In this document: positions 24,755-35,575 of the stretch, one piece after another
Position numbering within the stretch: position 1 is the first letter of the stretch
Layout of the letters: each line of letters begins with the position of its first letter
Source: Castor canadensis
Taxonomy: Eukaryota; Chordata; Mammalia; Rodentia; Castoridae
Direction of reading: 5' to 3'
DNA length: 64,000 nt
Assembly: GCF_047511655.1 (NCBI RefSeq)
Contig: NC_133392.1
Location: forward strand, 89,459,042 to 89,523,041
Translations under genes and position numbers: made by a program
The notes under the pieces: model-generated
What the model saw: only the letters and a program-made list of their open reading frames with translations
Told to the model about the DNA's origin: nothing
The model's database searches: none

Positions 24755-25190
24755 GGTACTGGAGTTTGAACTGAGGGCTTTGCATTTGCTAGGCAGGTGC
24801 TCTACCACTTTAGTTACACCTGCAGCCCTTTTGCTCTGCTTATTTTGGAGACAGGGTCTTACTTTGCTTATGTCTATCTGGACTGCAGTCCTCCTGTTTT
24901 AAGCTTCCCACAGTATCTGGGATGACAGGTAAATGACACAAATCCCAGCCTTTTTCTGTGGAGATAAGGTCTTGCAAACTTTTTGCCTGGGCTGGGACTG
25001 GAACCAGGATCCCCTTGATCTCAGCCTCCCATGTGGTTTAGGATGAAAGGAGTGCACCACCATGCCCAGCTATTGGCTGAGATGGAATCTTGAGAACTCC
25101 CTGTCTGCGCTGACCTCAAATCATGATCCTCCTGATCACAGACTCCCAAGTAGCTAGAATTACAGGGATGAGCCACTGGCACCTGGCTGT
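24755..25190 (-). mobile_element. Composite SINE cluster
   Basis: Complement of an ID half (GGTACTGGAGTTTGAACTGA, GCTAGGCAGGTGCTCTACCA) followed by B1-like complements, including GGATGACAGG, CAAGTAGCTAGAATTACAGG and CACCACCATGCCCAGC. At least two nested B1-like units. Confidence 0.7.
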
Positions 25191-25484
25191 AGTTTCACTT
25201 TTAATAGATACAAATGATCAATCTTAAATAAATTCATCTGGTATAGCCAAGTAGTTCGAATAATAATGTCAGCAACAAGCAGCCTATGAATGTTTTCTCC
25301 TGACCAGCAACTGGCATCATGGCTCTTTCCAGCTTGCTACAGGTCTAGTTTCCATGGTGCTGGCTATGATTGGTTAATATTCACCTGTGGAGAACTGGAG
25401 CATTAAAACCTAAAAGTATGGCTTTAGAAAACATTTACTATTTCTCCTTTCTTTATAAATTTCTGAAGACACTGTACATACTGT

Positions 25485-25655
25485 ATTATCTGAATTAATG
25501 TTCACAAAAATTCTACAATGTATAAACTTGTCTATTCACCATTAGGCCAGGAATACACAGAAGGAGGGTAGGGCACTTCTTTCAGGTCACACTTCTAATA
25601 AATAGAAGATCTGGGATTCAAACCTAGAGACTTCTTTTCCAAAGCCTGCTCTCTC
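25485..25655 (+). repeat. MIR-like ancient SINE
   Basis: TTCACAAAAATTCTACAATG, then a CAGGTCACACTTCTAATAAA and GATCTGGGATTCAAACC pattern typical of MIR cores. Confidence 0.55.
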
Positions 25656-25711
25656 ATCCTGAGAACCGACCTGCTTATTGCAAAGTTAGATGTTTTAACC
25701 AAATCTCTTAC

Positions 25712-25859
25712 CTGGTGGTCCATATTCATTTAGCTTTTTCCCCAAAACAAAATCATGGGTGAAATGAATGTATTCTGCTTTTTCTTCACATTCTGTGAAC
25801 TGCCTGGTGTATGGTTCATCTCTGCCTGAAATGGTGGGTGGTGCAACTCTAACATCAGC
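25712..25859 (-). CDS. CLCA4: CLCA4 copy B exon 3
   Basis: 148 bp, 49 codons plus one base. Encodes [40 protein letters not shown] and KKLNEYGPP. Acceptor cattcacag, donor gtaaga. The leftover G joins exon 4 GT to give the glycine before the HEXXH region. N-terminal CLCA domain. Confidence 0.92.
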
Positions 25860-25992
25860 CTGTGAATGTTTAAAATGATTGTTTTAATCAATAATGGAAA
25901 TGAAAACTTTTAGAGATTCTTACACAATTTGTGACAAGACCAGAGAGCATCAGAAGATATTCTTTTTGTCAGAGATGATGCTGACAACTTAC

Positions 25993-26133
25993 ATGTGTGT
26001 AGCTCTCATATGTGGGCCTCTTGTATTGAAGACTGTCCTCCCAACTCTCAGGAATTAATACAGATACATTTTTGAAAAAAAATCTTTTTTGTGTGGCTTC
26101 GAACAGATAAGTAGATGCAGTAGTCACTATTTC
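25993..26133 (-). CDS. CLCA4: CLCA4 copy B exon 2
   Basis: 47 codons, phase 0 to phase 0, bounded by a pyrimidine-rich acceptor (ttgattcag) and gtaagt donor. Encodes [20 protein letters not shown] and on to [11 protein letters not shown], matching the human CLCA4 segment [18 protein letters not shown]. Part of the N-terminal CLCA domain. Open, no disruption. Confidence 0.92.
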
Positions 26134-26589
26134 CTGAATCAAAGGAAAAAATCTGTGAGAATGGCCAAGTAGGCGCTCATGCCAGTCATTTCCCACCTTT
26201 CATTGTTAATACAAAAGCAACTGACTAATAAGCAGGGTCTCTCCTGTAATTCCATCTCTGCCACTGTCTATCCCAAACTCACTTTATCCTGCACATGGAA
26301 AGGCTTCTCAGTCTTCTATCCTGTTGCCTCAAAAGGCAACTGTGTTATCTTGGTGACTAAAGGGATTGAGTAATGTGAATATCTATCTGGACTTTGGAGT
26401 CATTTGCTTGATTCCAACACTGATGTTAGCACTTTCTGAGTTACAGATCTTGGTTGATTTATTTAATTCTCTGAAGCTCAGTTTCCTATCCTCCTTTAAT
26501 GGACATTGCTACACTAGTTATCTTTATGGCTGGCATGAGGATGGAATGAACTAGAAAGGATGCTGCATGTAATTCCATCCTTTCAAGTG

Positions 26590-27370
26590 TTCAGGTAAAA
26601 GACTTGAAGTCTTCCTTGACTCAGTATTTCCTTCCTTCTTCCCCTACACTCTCATCCAGACCATCAGAAAGTATCGTCTGACAATCTCAAAACATGTTCA
26701 GAATCACACATGACCTCCCTGTCCTTGTCACCATCACTGTCACTGGCTAAAACTTCCCACCTGATTCTTTCTACACCTCTATTCTGCAACAGCATTTATA
26801 CAGGATGTGTGGCAAGTGCAAGCCCTCCACCATTTCCTCCACACTGCAGTCAGAGAGACCAGAACACACACAGGAGCACATTCCTCTCTGCTCTGAACAC
26901 TGCAGGGATTCTCAGCACACTCACAGTGAGAGCCAAAGTCTTTCCAGTGGTCTGCGCCCTAATACCTCTTCCAGCTTCCTCTAGCCTGCATCCATTTGCC
27001 CATTCACTGGTGTTTCCTTGATCACATCAAGCTGTTCTCCCCTCTAGGCTGTTCCTGTGTCTCAGGGTTTCAATGAGCTTTTCCCTCACTCACATTCATC
27101 TCTGGATGTCACACCATCAGCAAGGTCTTCCCCGACTATCCTACATCAAACAGTTACTCACATCTCCCTTTATCCTAGCCATTCACCACACTCTGTACCT
27201 CTTTCCTGGTTCTGTGTGCTCCAGCAACCTACCACCTGTTCTGCAGGTTTATTTTTACTAATTACATCTCTGAAAAGAATGCACACTCCATGAGGCCAGA
27301 GGCTTTTTTTATTCATTTACTACTCTCTGCTCCAGTATGCCATATGTATTCAATGAATAATTATTTAAAG
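26590..27370 (-). repeat. L2-like ancient LINE in copy B intron 1
   Basis: Complement of an old LINE: TGTCACCATCACTGTCACTG, GAGAGCCAAAGTCTTTCCAG, GGTCTTCCCCGACTATCCTA and CACACTCCATGAGGCCAGAG resemble L2 3' sequence in order. Degenerate and not coding; the several short ORFs over it are chance frames. Confidence 0.55.
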
Positions 27371-27633
27371 AGCATTTGAGTCCAAATGGCAACTTACAGA
27401 CGAGGAAATTGAGGACCAGAGAGGCCCAGTGCCTTGTCTTTGGTCTTGTGGTGAGATTGGATGGAACCCCATCTAGAGCTTCCATCTCCCTTGACCCTCT
27501 CCAGCATTGTCCTCACTACAAACCCCCTGCTTTTAAACTTCCTCCAGTACTTAGAAATTTGCATAAGAATTATTCACAATCAATGTTGTTTTCTTTTCTA
27601 TAATTCAACCAGAAAAAATTTCATTTTCCTTAC

Positions 27634-27792
27634 CTTAAGTTGTTCAATTATGTTTTCATCTTCTGGCACACCAGGATCAATAGCAATGATAACATCTTCA
27701 TAACCATTATCATTCAGCTTAACAAAGGAACTGTTTGACCCCTGTAGCAGGTAGAGGAGTAAGAGGAAAACTAAACCTTGAAATAACCCCAT
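27634..27792 (-). CDS. CLCA4: CLCA4 copy B exon 1: start codon and signal peptide
   Basis: 53 codons from ATG to an AAG|gtaagg donor. Starts [20 protein letters not shown], a classic signal peptide with a leucine-rich core, followed by the CLCA4 mature N-terminus ([11 protein letters not shown], then [14 protein letters not shown]). The ATG sits in a good Kozak context (A at -3, G at +4). Human CLCA4 begins MGLFRGFVFLL and has the same exon content. Exon ends in phase 0. Confidence 0.93.
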
Positions 27793-27842
27793 TGTTCCTC
27801 TCTAGCTGCTCAAAAGACTTTCCTTTCACCTCGTCTCTCTCC

Positions 27843-27857
27843 AGATATATATATTCC
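27843..27857 (-). promoter_or_regulatory. TATA-like element upstream of CLCA4 copy B
   Basis: On the minus strand an alternating TATATATAT run lies about 55-65 bp upstream of the exon 1 ATG, which would place a start site about 25-35 bp before the ATG if used. Position and sequence fit a TATA box; there is no direct evidence of transcription. Confidence 0.4.
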
Positions 27858-28031
27858 TAAAAATCATCATAGTTGATTGATTATGAGATGTTGACTGTAT
27901 AAAGGTCAGTGTTACACATAGGGAAAATATGTGACTTCAGGTTATATAATAGTTTTATTGTATGTTATTGTAAAAGTGATCAAGAAGCAATATGAAGTGC
28001 ACTGAACATTTTCCTCTTATGAAACATTTTT

Positions 28032-28112
28032 TCTGGTGGTATTGGGGTTTAAACTTGGGGCCTTGTGCTTGCTAGGCAAGTACTCTACCACTTGATTCAC
28101 GCCCCTACCCTA
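28032..28112 (-). mobile_element. ID-like SINE
   Basis: GGTATTGGGGTTTAAACTTG and GCTAGGCAAGTACTCTACCA, complement of the tRNA/ID half. About 240 bp upstream of the copy B start codon. Confidence 0.7.
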
Positions 28113-28292
28113 ATTTCGGTTAATTTCTTAAATATGTTCACATTCTTTATATATTTTCCATATTGTGGGATGTAAAAATTAATAAAGTCATGACAAAATG
28201 AGGAGACCTAATAATTCTAATATTGTTCCTCATTTTACAGAGCAATTTAAATTGTTACCTAGATTATTTGTCCTCTAAAGACTAATTATATA

Positions 28293-28432
28293 GGCCAGAC
28301 ACTGATGGCTCACACCTATAATCCTAGCTACTCAAGAGGCAGAAATCAGGAGGATCTTGGTTTGAAGCCAAACCCTTCACAAAAATAGGGCAGGTGAAGG
28401 TTCTGAGTTCAAACCCCAGTACCACACACACA
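28293..28432 (+). mobile_element. Composite B1/ID SINE, sense orientation
   Basis: GGCTCACACCTATAATCCTA, GAAATCAGGAGGATCTTGG, then a shortened ID half GGTTCTGAGTTCAAACCCCA and a CA-rich tail. Clearest example of the dimeric SINE in this window. Confidence 0.8.
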
Positions 28433-29369
28433 CACAAAGAATAATTTTATAAATAATGGAAGAGAATATAAGACAATCGAATGAGGCAAGTTGACTTTGA
28501 AACCCAAGTTAAAGATTTAAAGAAGAAAATTTAAGAAGATTTGGTAAAGTCAAATTACTAGAGTAAAATAAAAAAATCCTGTCTAGTAAGAATGAATGGA
28601 ATTTGTTTTCATATAAGCATATAAGAAACACCTGGTACTTTGCTGGTTACTAATGAGGCAGAGTGAATAATATTACTAGTGAGTACTTAGTGGTTACCAG
28701 GGCACAGATTCTCTCACTTAATCCTCAGTGCTGCTCTTTAAGGTAAGTACGTATATTCTTTTATGTAATAAGAAATTATTTAAAACTTGCCACAACCTCA
28801 CAGCTCATGAATATCAGAGTCAGGATCTGAACCTGCATTCTATTTCAGAACCAGGGATTTAATCACTCCATAATAATGCAATTTTCTAGCTCCAAGTAGC
28901 TAGAAGTGGCTTACAGTACACAAAGAAGGGACAATTCTAAGGTGAAAGTAACACAGAATTGACCTTGATCAGTCCTGCCTTCAACCCAAGGGTAATACCA
29001 ACCTATGTACAAGTTTCCCTTTTTCTGAGTGGTGCTGGGCCTCAGGCCTTGTTCCCTGAGTGTGAGGATAAACGTTTAACTGCAGAGCTATCCGCTGTCC
29101 AGTAGTGAGAAAATACACCACAACCCTGCCACTACACAGTCCTGCCTAGCACTGAGAACACTTCGATTGCACGATGACAGGTGGTTAAAACTTCCAACCA
29201 ATGATTTGGACTCAAATGTGCATATTTCAGTGCAGACACACAAGAAACATGAGAAAAACCCTATGAGGCAACAAGATACCTTCAAAGATCAACAACCTCA
29301 TAGTAAAAAACACTAATGATAGTGAAGAGGAAGAAAATCTGAGGAACTCAAAAAGCATGACTACAGGAA
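28433..29369. other. Intergenic sequence with a MIR-like core
   Basis: Upstream of copy B. A MIR-like stretch covers about 28670-28870 (CTCTCACTTAATCCTCAGTG, CACAACCTCACAGCTCATGA). The rest has no recognised feature. Confidence 0.5.
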
Positions 29370-29637
29370 TGAGAGACTGTCTCTTCCACCATGTAAAAAA
29401 TCAATTCAAGGTGGATCGAGATCCTAATGTGAGACCTGAAACTTTGAAACTACCAAAACAAAACACTGAAATATAGGTGTAGGCAATTACTTTCTGAATA
29501 GGACTCCACTTTCTCAGGAAATAAGAGTAAGATTGCCAAATGGATGCATGATGTTAAAAAGCTTCTGCAAATCAAAGGAAACTATTATCAGAATCATTAC
29601 GCGACCCACAAAATTGGAGAAAAATCTTTGCAAGGTA
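29370..29637 (+). mobile_element. Old L1 ORF2 fragment (plus strand)
   Basis: Diverged ORF2 sequence in plus orientation (CAAGGTGGATCGAGATCCTA, then AAAAAGCTTCTGCAAATCAA), the region just before the Cys-rich end. It ends abruptly where a younger minus-strand L1 begins. Confidence 0.7.
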
Positions 29638-32385
29638 TTTTTTTTATTGTTTTATTATTCATATGTGCATACAACACTTGGGTCATTTCTCCTCCCTGCC
29701 CCCACCCCCTCTCTTACCACCCACTCCGCCCCCTCCCTCTCTCACCCACCCCCTCAATACCGGGCAGAAACTATTTTGCCCTTATCTCTAATTTTGTTGA
29801 AGAGAGAGTATAAGCAATAATAGGAAGGAACAAGGGTTTTTGCTAGTTGAGATAAAGATAGCTATAGAGGGAGTTGACTCACATTAATTTCCTGTACATG
29901 TGTGTTACCTTCTAAGTTAATTCTTCTTGGACTAACCTTTTCTCTAGTTCCTGGTCCTCTTTTCCTATTGGCTCAGTTGCTTTTAAGGTATCTGCTTTAG
30001 TTTTTCTGCGTTGAGGGCAACAAATGCTAGCTAATTTTTTAGGTGTCTTACCTATCCTCACATCTGCCTTGTGTGCTCTCGCTTTTATCATGTGCTCAAA
30101 GTCCAATCCCCTTGTTGTGTTTGCCCTTGATCTAATGTCCACATATGAGGGAGAACATACGATTTTTGATCTTTTGGGCCAGGCTAACCTCACTCAGAAT
30201 GATGTTCTCCAATTCCATCCATTTACCAGCGAATGATAACATTTCGTTCTTCTTCATGGCTGCATAAAATTCCATTGTGTATACATACCACATTTTCTTA
30301 ATCCATTCGTCTGTGGTGGGACATCTTGGTTGTTTCCATAACTTGGCTATTGTGAATAGTGCCGCAAAAAACTTGGGTGTGCAGGTGCCTCTGGAGTAAC
30401 CTGTGTCACAGTCTTTTGGGTATATCCCCAAGAGTGGTATTGCTGGATCAAATGGTTGATCAATATTTAGCTTTTTAAGTAGCCTCCAAATTTTTTCCAG
30501 AGTGGTTGTACTAGTTTACATTCCCACCAGCAGTGTAACAGGGTTCCTTTCTCCTTGCATCCTTGTTGTTTGTGGTGTTGCTGATGATGACTATTCTAAC
30601 AAGGGTGAGGTGGAATCTTAGTGTGGTTTTAATTTGCATTTCCTTTATTGCTAGAGATGATGAGCATTTTTTCATGTGTTTTTTGGCCATTTGAATTTCT
30701 TCTTTTGAGAAAGTTCTGTTTAGTTCACTTGCCCATTTCTTTATTGGTTCATTAGTTTTGGGAGAATTTGGTTTTTTAAGTTCCCTATATATTCTGGTTA
30801 TCAGTCCTTTGTCTGATGTGTAGCTGGCAACTATTTTCTCCCACTCTGTGGGTGTTCTCTTCAGTTTAGAGACCATTTCTTTTGATGAACAGAAGCTCTT
30901 TAGTTTTATGAGGTCCCATTTATCTATGCTATCTCTTAGTTGCTGTGCTGCTGGGGTTTCCTTGAGAAAGTTCTTACCTATACCTACTGACTCCTTAGTG
31001 TTTCCTACTCTTTCCTATATCAACTTTAGAGTTTGTGGTCTGATATTAAGATCCTTGATCCATTTTGAGTTAATATTGGTATAGGGTGATATACATGGAT
31101 CTAGTTTCAGTTTTTTGCAGACTGCTAACCAGTTTTCCCAGCAGTTTTTGTTGAAGAGGCTGCTATTTCTCCATCGTATATTTTTAGCTCCTTTGTCAAA
31201 GACAAGTTGGTTATAGTTGTGTGGCTTCATATCTGGGCCCTCTATTCTGTTCCACTGGTCTTCATGTCTTTTTTTGTGCCAGTACCATGCTGTTTTTATC
31301 ATTATTGCTTTGTAATATAGTTTGAAGTCAGGTATCGTGATACCTCCAGCATTGTTCTTTTGACTGAGTATTGCTTTGGCTATTCGTGGCCTCTTTTGTT
31401 TCCATATAAATTTCACGGTAGATTTTTCAATTTCTTTAATGAATGTCATTGTAATTTTGATTGGAATTGCATTAAACATGTAGATTAATTTTTGGAGTAT
31501 AGACATTTTTACTATGTTGATTCTACCAATCCATGAGCATGGGAGAGCTCTGCACTTCCTATAGTCTTCCTCAATCTCTTTCTTCAGAAGTTTATAGTTT
31601 TCCTTGTAGTGGTCATTCACATCTTTTGTTAGGTTTACACCTAGGTATTTGATTTTTTTTAGGCTAATGTAAATGGAATTGTTCTCATACATTCTTTTTC
31701 AGTTTGCTCATTATTAGTGTATAGAAATGCTAATGATTTTTCTATGTTGATTTTATATCCTGCTACCTTGCTGTAGCTATTGATGATGTCTAGAAGCTTC
31801 TGAGTAGAGGTTTTTGGATTTTTAAGGTATAGGATCATGTCATCTGCAAATAGGGATATTTTGACAGTTTCTTTACCTATTTGTATTCCTTTTATTCCTT
31901 CTTCTTGCCTAATTGCTCTGGCTAGGAATTCCAGTAGTATGTTGAATAGGAGTGGAGATAGTGGGCATCCTTGTCTTGTTCCTGATTTTAGAGGGAGTAG
32001 AGTCAGTTTTTCTCTGTTAAGTATAATGCTGGCTTGTAGGTTTGTCATATGTAGCTTTTATAATGTTGAGGTACTTTCCTTCTAGTCCTAGTTTTCTTAG
32101 AGCTTTTATCATGAAATGGTGTTGGATCTTATCAAAGGCTTTTTCTGCATTTATTGAGATGATCAAGTGGTTTTTGTCTTTGCTCCTGTTAATGTGGTTT
32201 ATTATGTTTATTGATTTTCATATGTTGACCCACCCCTGCATCCCTGGGATGAAGCCTACTTGGTCGTGGTGAATAATCTTTTTGATATGTTGTTGAATTC
32301 GGTTTGCCATTATTTGGTTGAGGTTTTTTGCATCAATGTTCATTAAGGAGATTGGCCTATAGTTTTCCTTTTTGGAGGTGTCTTT
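29638..32385 (-). mobile_element. 5'-truncated or internally deleted LINE-1, intergenic
   Basis: About 2.75 kb on the minus strand. From right to left: RT (from the [16 protein letters not shown] region), thumb, Cys-rich end, 3' UTR with G-rich tract, and an A-tail at 29637-29650. The RT active site reads FADDMILYL and is intact, but the ORF is broken by frameshifts. It abuts a GC-richer tandem repeat at its 5' side (32409-32690). Confidence 0.85.
30132..32385 (-). pseudogene. L1 ORF2 remnant (RT to C-terminus)
   Basis: Reading frames 31659-32048 ([22 protein letters not shown]), 31015-31692 (thumb and linker), 30511-30876 and 30132-30431 (C-terminal end, ending [10 protein letters not shown]) follow each other on the minus strand in different frames, so the ORF is broken by frameshifts. 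Confidence 0.8.
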
Positions 32386-32408
32386 GCCTGGTTTTGGCCC
32401 TGCAGGCT

Positions 32409-32690
32409 TTGTTTACTCAGAGTTCTCCTGTGCACGATCTGCTGCTACAAGCTTTCCCCTTTCCAAGCACACTGGTGGAGGTGACTCTGCACCCGCTTTC
32501 TTAGTCCTGCGTGTGTATTTACAGCTCACATGGGAAGTGGGTCTTCTCCCCTCTCCTGTGGAATTTTCCTCCTTCTGCTACTCTCACAAGCTTTCCCGCT
32601 CCTGGTTGCTGGGCACACGCCCCAGTCCCACCGGAGCCTCTCCAGCCAGTCCCGGCTTGTTTATTTACAGTTCCATCTCTAGTGTCAACC
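32409..32690 (-). repeat. Imperfect tandem repeat resembling L1 5' UTR monomers
   Basis: Plus-strand motif GTTTACTCAG (32411), GTGTATTTACAG (32513) and GTTTATTTACAG (32659) recurs, and CAAGCTTTCCC recurs at 32448 and 32587. Units are about 100-150 bp and GC-richer than their surroundings. It adjoins the ORF2 end of the minus-strand L1. Rodent L1 promoters are often tandem monomers, so this is a candidate L1 5' UTR, not proven. Confidence 0.45.
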
Positions 32691-34446
32691 CTTTAATAAG
32701 AATTTCTATACTCCTTGGTGTATCAAACATGTGAAATCCTTAGTATAGGAAGGTGATCCCACCTACAAACATGTCTTCCCCATCATCTCCCTCCTGCTCA
32801 TTTCTTCAATTTCAACAGCATCAAAAACTCTGCCTATCTAGTGGCCCAGCAGTGTTGGTGTGTGAGGTTTACCATCTCCTGACTTATGGGCCTCCTGAGA
32901 TTCACACTGTACTTGGGAGTTCTTTTCAAACACTGCACTGCCTGAATCCATCAACCAATTTCTCTGTCCTAATCTTCTTCTGTATCGAGAGGTGGTTAGT
33001 GTAGTGGAAATGGTGGGTAGTGGTGGTGAAGGTTTTGTTTACCCAGTGTTTCTCACTTAATAAGAATTGACATTGAAAATTTTCTAAGCTTGGAATCTGA
33101 GGTGTGGAATACCTTTTTTCCTCAGACTTGGGCCATCCTAATTGGTTTTGGTAAAATGGGATTCAGATGATTACCAAATTACATTCTGCTTCAATAGGAA
33201 GTGTCCTTTGTTGAGGGAAAAATCTGTGGGCACCTTGATAATCTAAAAATGAATGGTGTAAGAAGGATGTGATTTTATTTGTGATGGACTTCGTAAATCA
33301 TGTGTAGATAAAGTAACTGAATGAAAATCAAATCACTTCAAAAACTTCTAATTATTTATTTCATGTGTTTGTTTAATGTTTATCTTTCCTGCTAGACTGT
33401 GGCCTCCATGAGAACTACCGTGTCTTTTTCATTCATCAGTCTTTCTGTAGCACCTATATCAGAGTGATGACAAATTAAGAAAAGATTAAGAAATTAAATA
33501 ACTGATAGACAATGACCCTCTGGATGATCCTTGAATTTCAAGGACAGAAGTAACAAAACTTCTTAATAGGAATGATGTCATGAATTGAACACTGATCATA
33601 TTCAGCAATGGGACCAAGCACTTGCCATTGTCTAATGGAATCCATACAGTTGGAGAGGGGTATTACTCCCATTTTTACTGCTGAGAAAACTAAAGCTAAC
33701 CTCTGTTCATATATTCTATTTTATTTTTCACTTTTGCAGTGCTTGGGAGTGAACCCAGAGCCTCATGCATGCTAGGCAAGTGCTTTATTACACCTCCAGC
33801 CACACAGTTGAAATGTTTACCAAATTCTGATCCAAAAATAAGTTAATTTCTATTAATTTTACATAAACATATACATATTTTACATATGTAAAACATATTT
33901 TACATAAACATAATAAAAATATTAACTGTTTCTATAATAGGTTTAATAAACCATTTCTGTAATACTTCCTTGTTCTATAAATTAAAGTTCTTTTAATCAC
34001 ATCACTTCGAACTCCTAGGTATACTTCACTGTCAAGATTCTTCAGTTTATAGGTACACATTTCTCTATTTACCCAACCTCCATTTTCCTTTACCCAAGTA
34101 TCTCTTATTTACATCCTTAATATATTTGTGATGCTCTTTGGTGGTCATCTCTGTGCTTTTATGTTTTGTAGTCAAGGCTGCCCCTCATTTCACAGGAGCT
34201 CATAGCTTCCAGCTTGTTGCCATTTTTTTCGTTAGGCTAGGGGCACTTATGTGGTACTCAGCACTACATAAGCAAATTCCTTGCTGTGCCACAGTAAGTC
34301 ACCGTTGCATATTTCTGTGATTGTAGGGACTTTGCTAAGATGTCTCGGGTAACTTAGAACTACATTTCCCAGTGTTGGGTTGGTCAAAAGATTAATTCTC
34401 TTGAAATGCGAAATCAGAAATAAAGCAGCAGTAGTAACTGTGTGAA
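32691..34446. other. Intergenic sequence
   Basis: Contains an ID-like SINE fragment at 33738-33802 and a MIR-like stretch near 33620-33710 (TTACTCCCATTTTTACTGCT). No gene recognised; short ORFs are not supported. Confidence 0.5.
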
Positions 34447-34600
34447 GTTGTGAGACATTCACAGTCTCAGTTGCTCAGCCAAGATGGAAGGATCTACTGT
34501 CCATCCTTCTACTGGTGCTTTGTCCAATGTGCCCATCAGGGCTTGTGTAAAGGGAGGGTCCCAAAAAATGGTGCCTAACGAACAGCATAAAAATAGACAG
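34447..34600 (+). repeat. Inverted repeat, left arm
   Basis: CACAGTCTCAGTTGCTCAGC, CAAGATGGAAGGATCTACTG and CTTCTACTGGTGCTTTGTCC match the reverse complement of about 35410-35575. Family not recognised. Confidence 0.75.
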
Positions 34601-35409
34601 TAAGAAACAGATGCAGATGCTGCATCTTTGCTCGTCTCTACTTCCATGTCTGACTCTTCCTGAGTATTGACCTTGCTGACCCAGGAGGCCCAGTAACAAG
34701 ACTCTTGGCTACAAACCTGTAGAGGAGGTAGCTATGCAGAGGCAACGGTCTCCATAGACTTTTTGCATCCCTGCCTTCATGTCCCACTGCTGCTCCTTGA
34801 CTGCCTAGATTCCAGTATCAAACACTAACTTTCATAACTCAGGTAATCTTGCTAGTAATTTTTTCTCCTCCTTCAACTCCTTTCTTCAGTTCTTTAGTTC
34901 CCTAATCTAATTCCTGTGATACATTTCCTGCTCTATTATATTCATCATTTCATTTTCCTGATAGGGACTAATAAAGTTATTACTTATTTTGCAAATCTAC
35001 CACTGTGTACTGAGCCATCCCTAAATTTAGTGGCTTAAGACAATAACTTTATTTTTTCCATGATTCTGTTGTTTACTGGCTTAAATGGCAGTTTCATTTT
35101 CTGGTCAAGCTTGGAGTCTGGTGATTGCAAATGGAAAAATCTAGAGGCTTTACTGGAAAGCATGGACTCTTCTGCAGGTAGTCTTAGAACCTTATGTGTT
35201 TTCCTGCATTTGCATAGCTGGGTTTTGACAAGGCAGGTCAGCTACATTCTGTTAATTAAGACAAATCATTCAGCCTGTCCAAACCCAACGAGGGAAGGAA
35301 ATACACAGTGTGGTGAAGGACTTGTGCATCTTGGGAAACCATTTTGCATGCTAGCCACTGACTTTTCTGTTTCACCACATTCAGCAGGTATCACTTCTGT
35401 GCTCTTCAT

Positions 35410-35575
35410 AGTCCTATTTTTATGCTGGTGTGAATGTTTGTTAGGTACCATATTTTGGGCCCCACCTTTTTCACAGGGTCTGGAAGGCACTCTGGACAAA
35501 GCACCAGTAGAAGGATAGACAGTAGTTCCTTCCATCTTGGCTGAGCACCTGAGACTGTGAATGTGTGACTTTTCT
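35410..35575 (-). repeat. Inverted repeat, right arm
   Basis: Reverse complement reads CACAGTCTCAGGTGCTCAGC, CAAGATGGAAGGAACTACTG and CTTCTACTGGTGCTTTGTCC. About 85-90 percent identical by eye over roughly 150 bp, with about 800 bp between arms. Confidence 0.75.

Larger units (their letters stand above)
6366..27792 (-). pseudogene. CLCA4: CLCA4 copy B, exons 1-9, frameshifted tandem duplicate
   Basis: Second CLCA4 copy, upstream start at 27792, exons 1-9 in window, exons 10-14 expected past the left edge. Exons 1-7 join in frame for 394 codons: signal peptide, CLCA N-terminal domain with HEWAH, and the start of VWA with DKSGS. Exon 8 has one extra base near 8299-8300 relative to copy A, shifting the frame inside the LTDGE motif and giving TGA at 8276-8278, so the product would stop at about 423 residues without the rest of VWA, the FnIII-like part and the membrane anchor. 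The stop is in a middle exon, so the mRNA should be a nonsense-mediated decay target. The exon 4 donor is GC rather than GT. A truncated secreted product, or an assembly error at one base, cannot be excluded. Confidence 0.85.

Noticed and set aside
26710..27293. Plus-strand frames of 60-103 codons
   Set aside because: They fall on the complement of an L2-like repeat inside intron 1 and are Ser/Pro-rich chance frames.
28293..28432. Possible tRNA gene from the A/B-box-like SINE halves
   Set aside because: The tRNA-like part is a diverged SINE head or half without a cloverleaf; the same sequence recurs many times in the window.
35060..35518. 152-codon plus-strand frame in the intergenic interval
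   Set aside because: Part of it is the inverted repeat arm and it has no recognisable domain, splice context or conserved partner.
34447..35575. Reading the inverted repeats as a hairpin RNA gene
   Set aside because: The spacer is about 800 bp and the arms are diverged; nothing indicates transcription.
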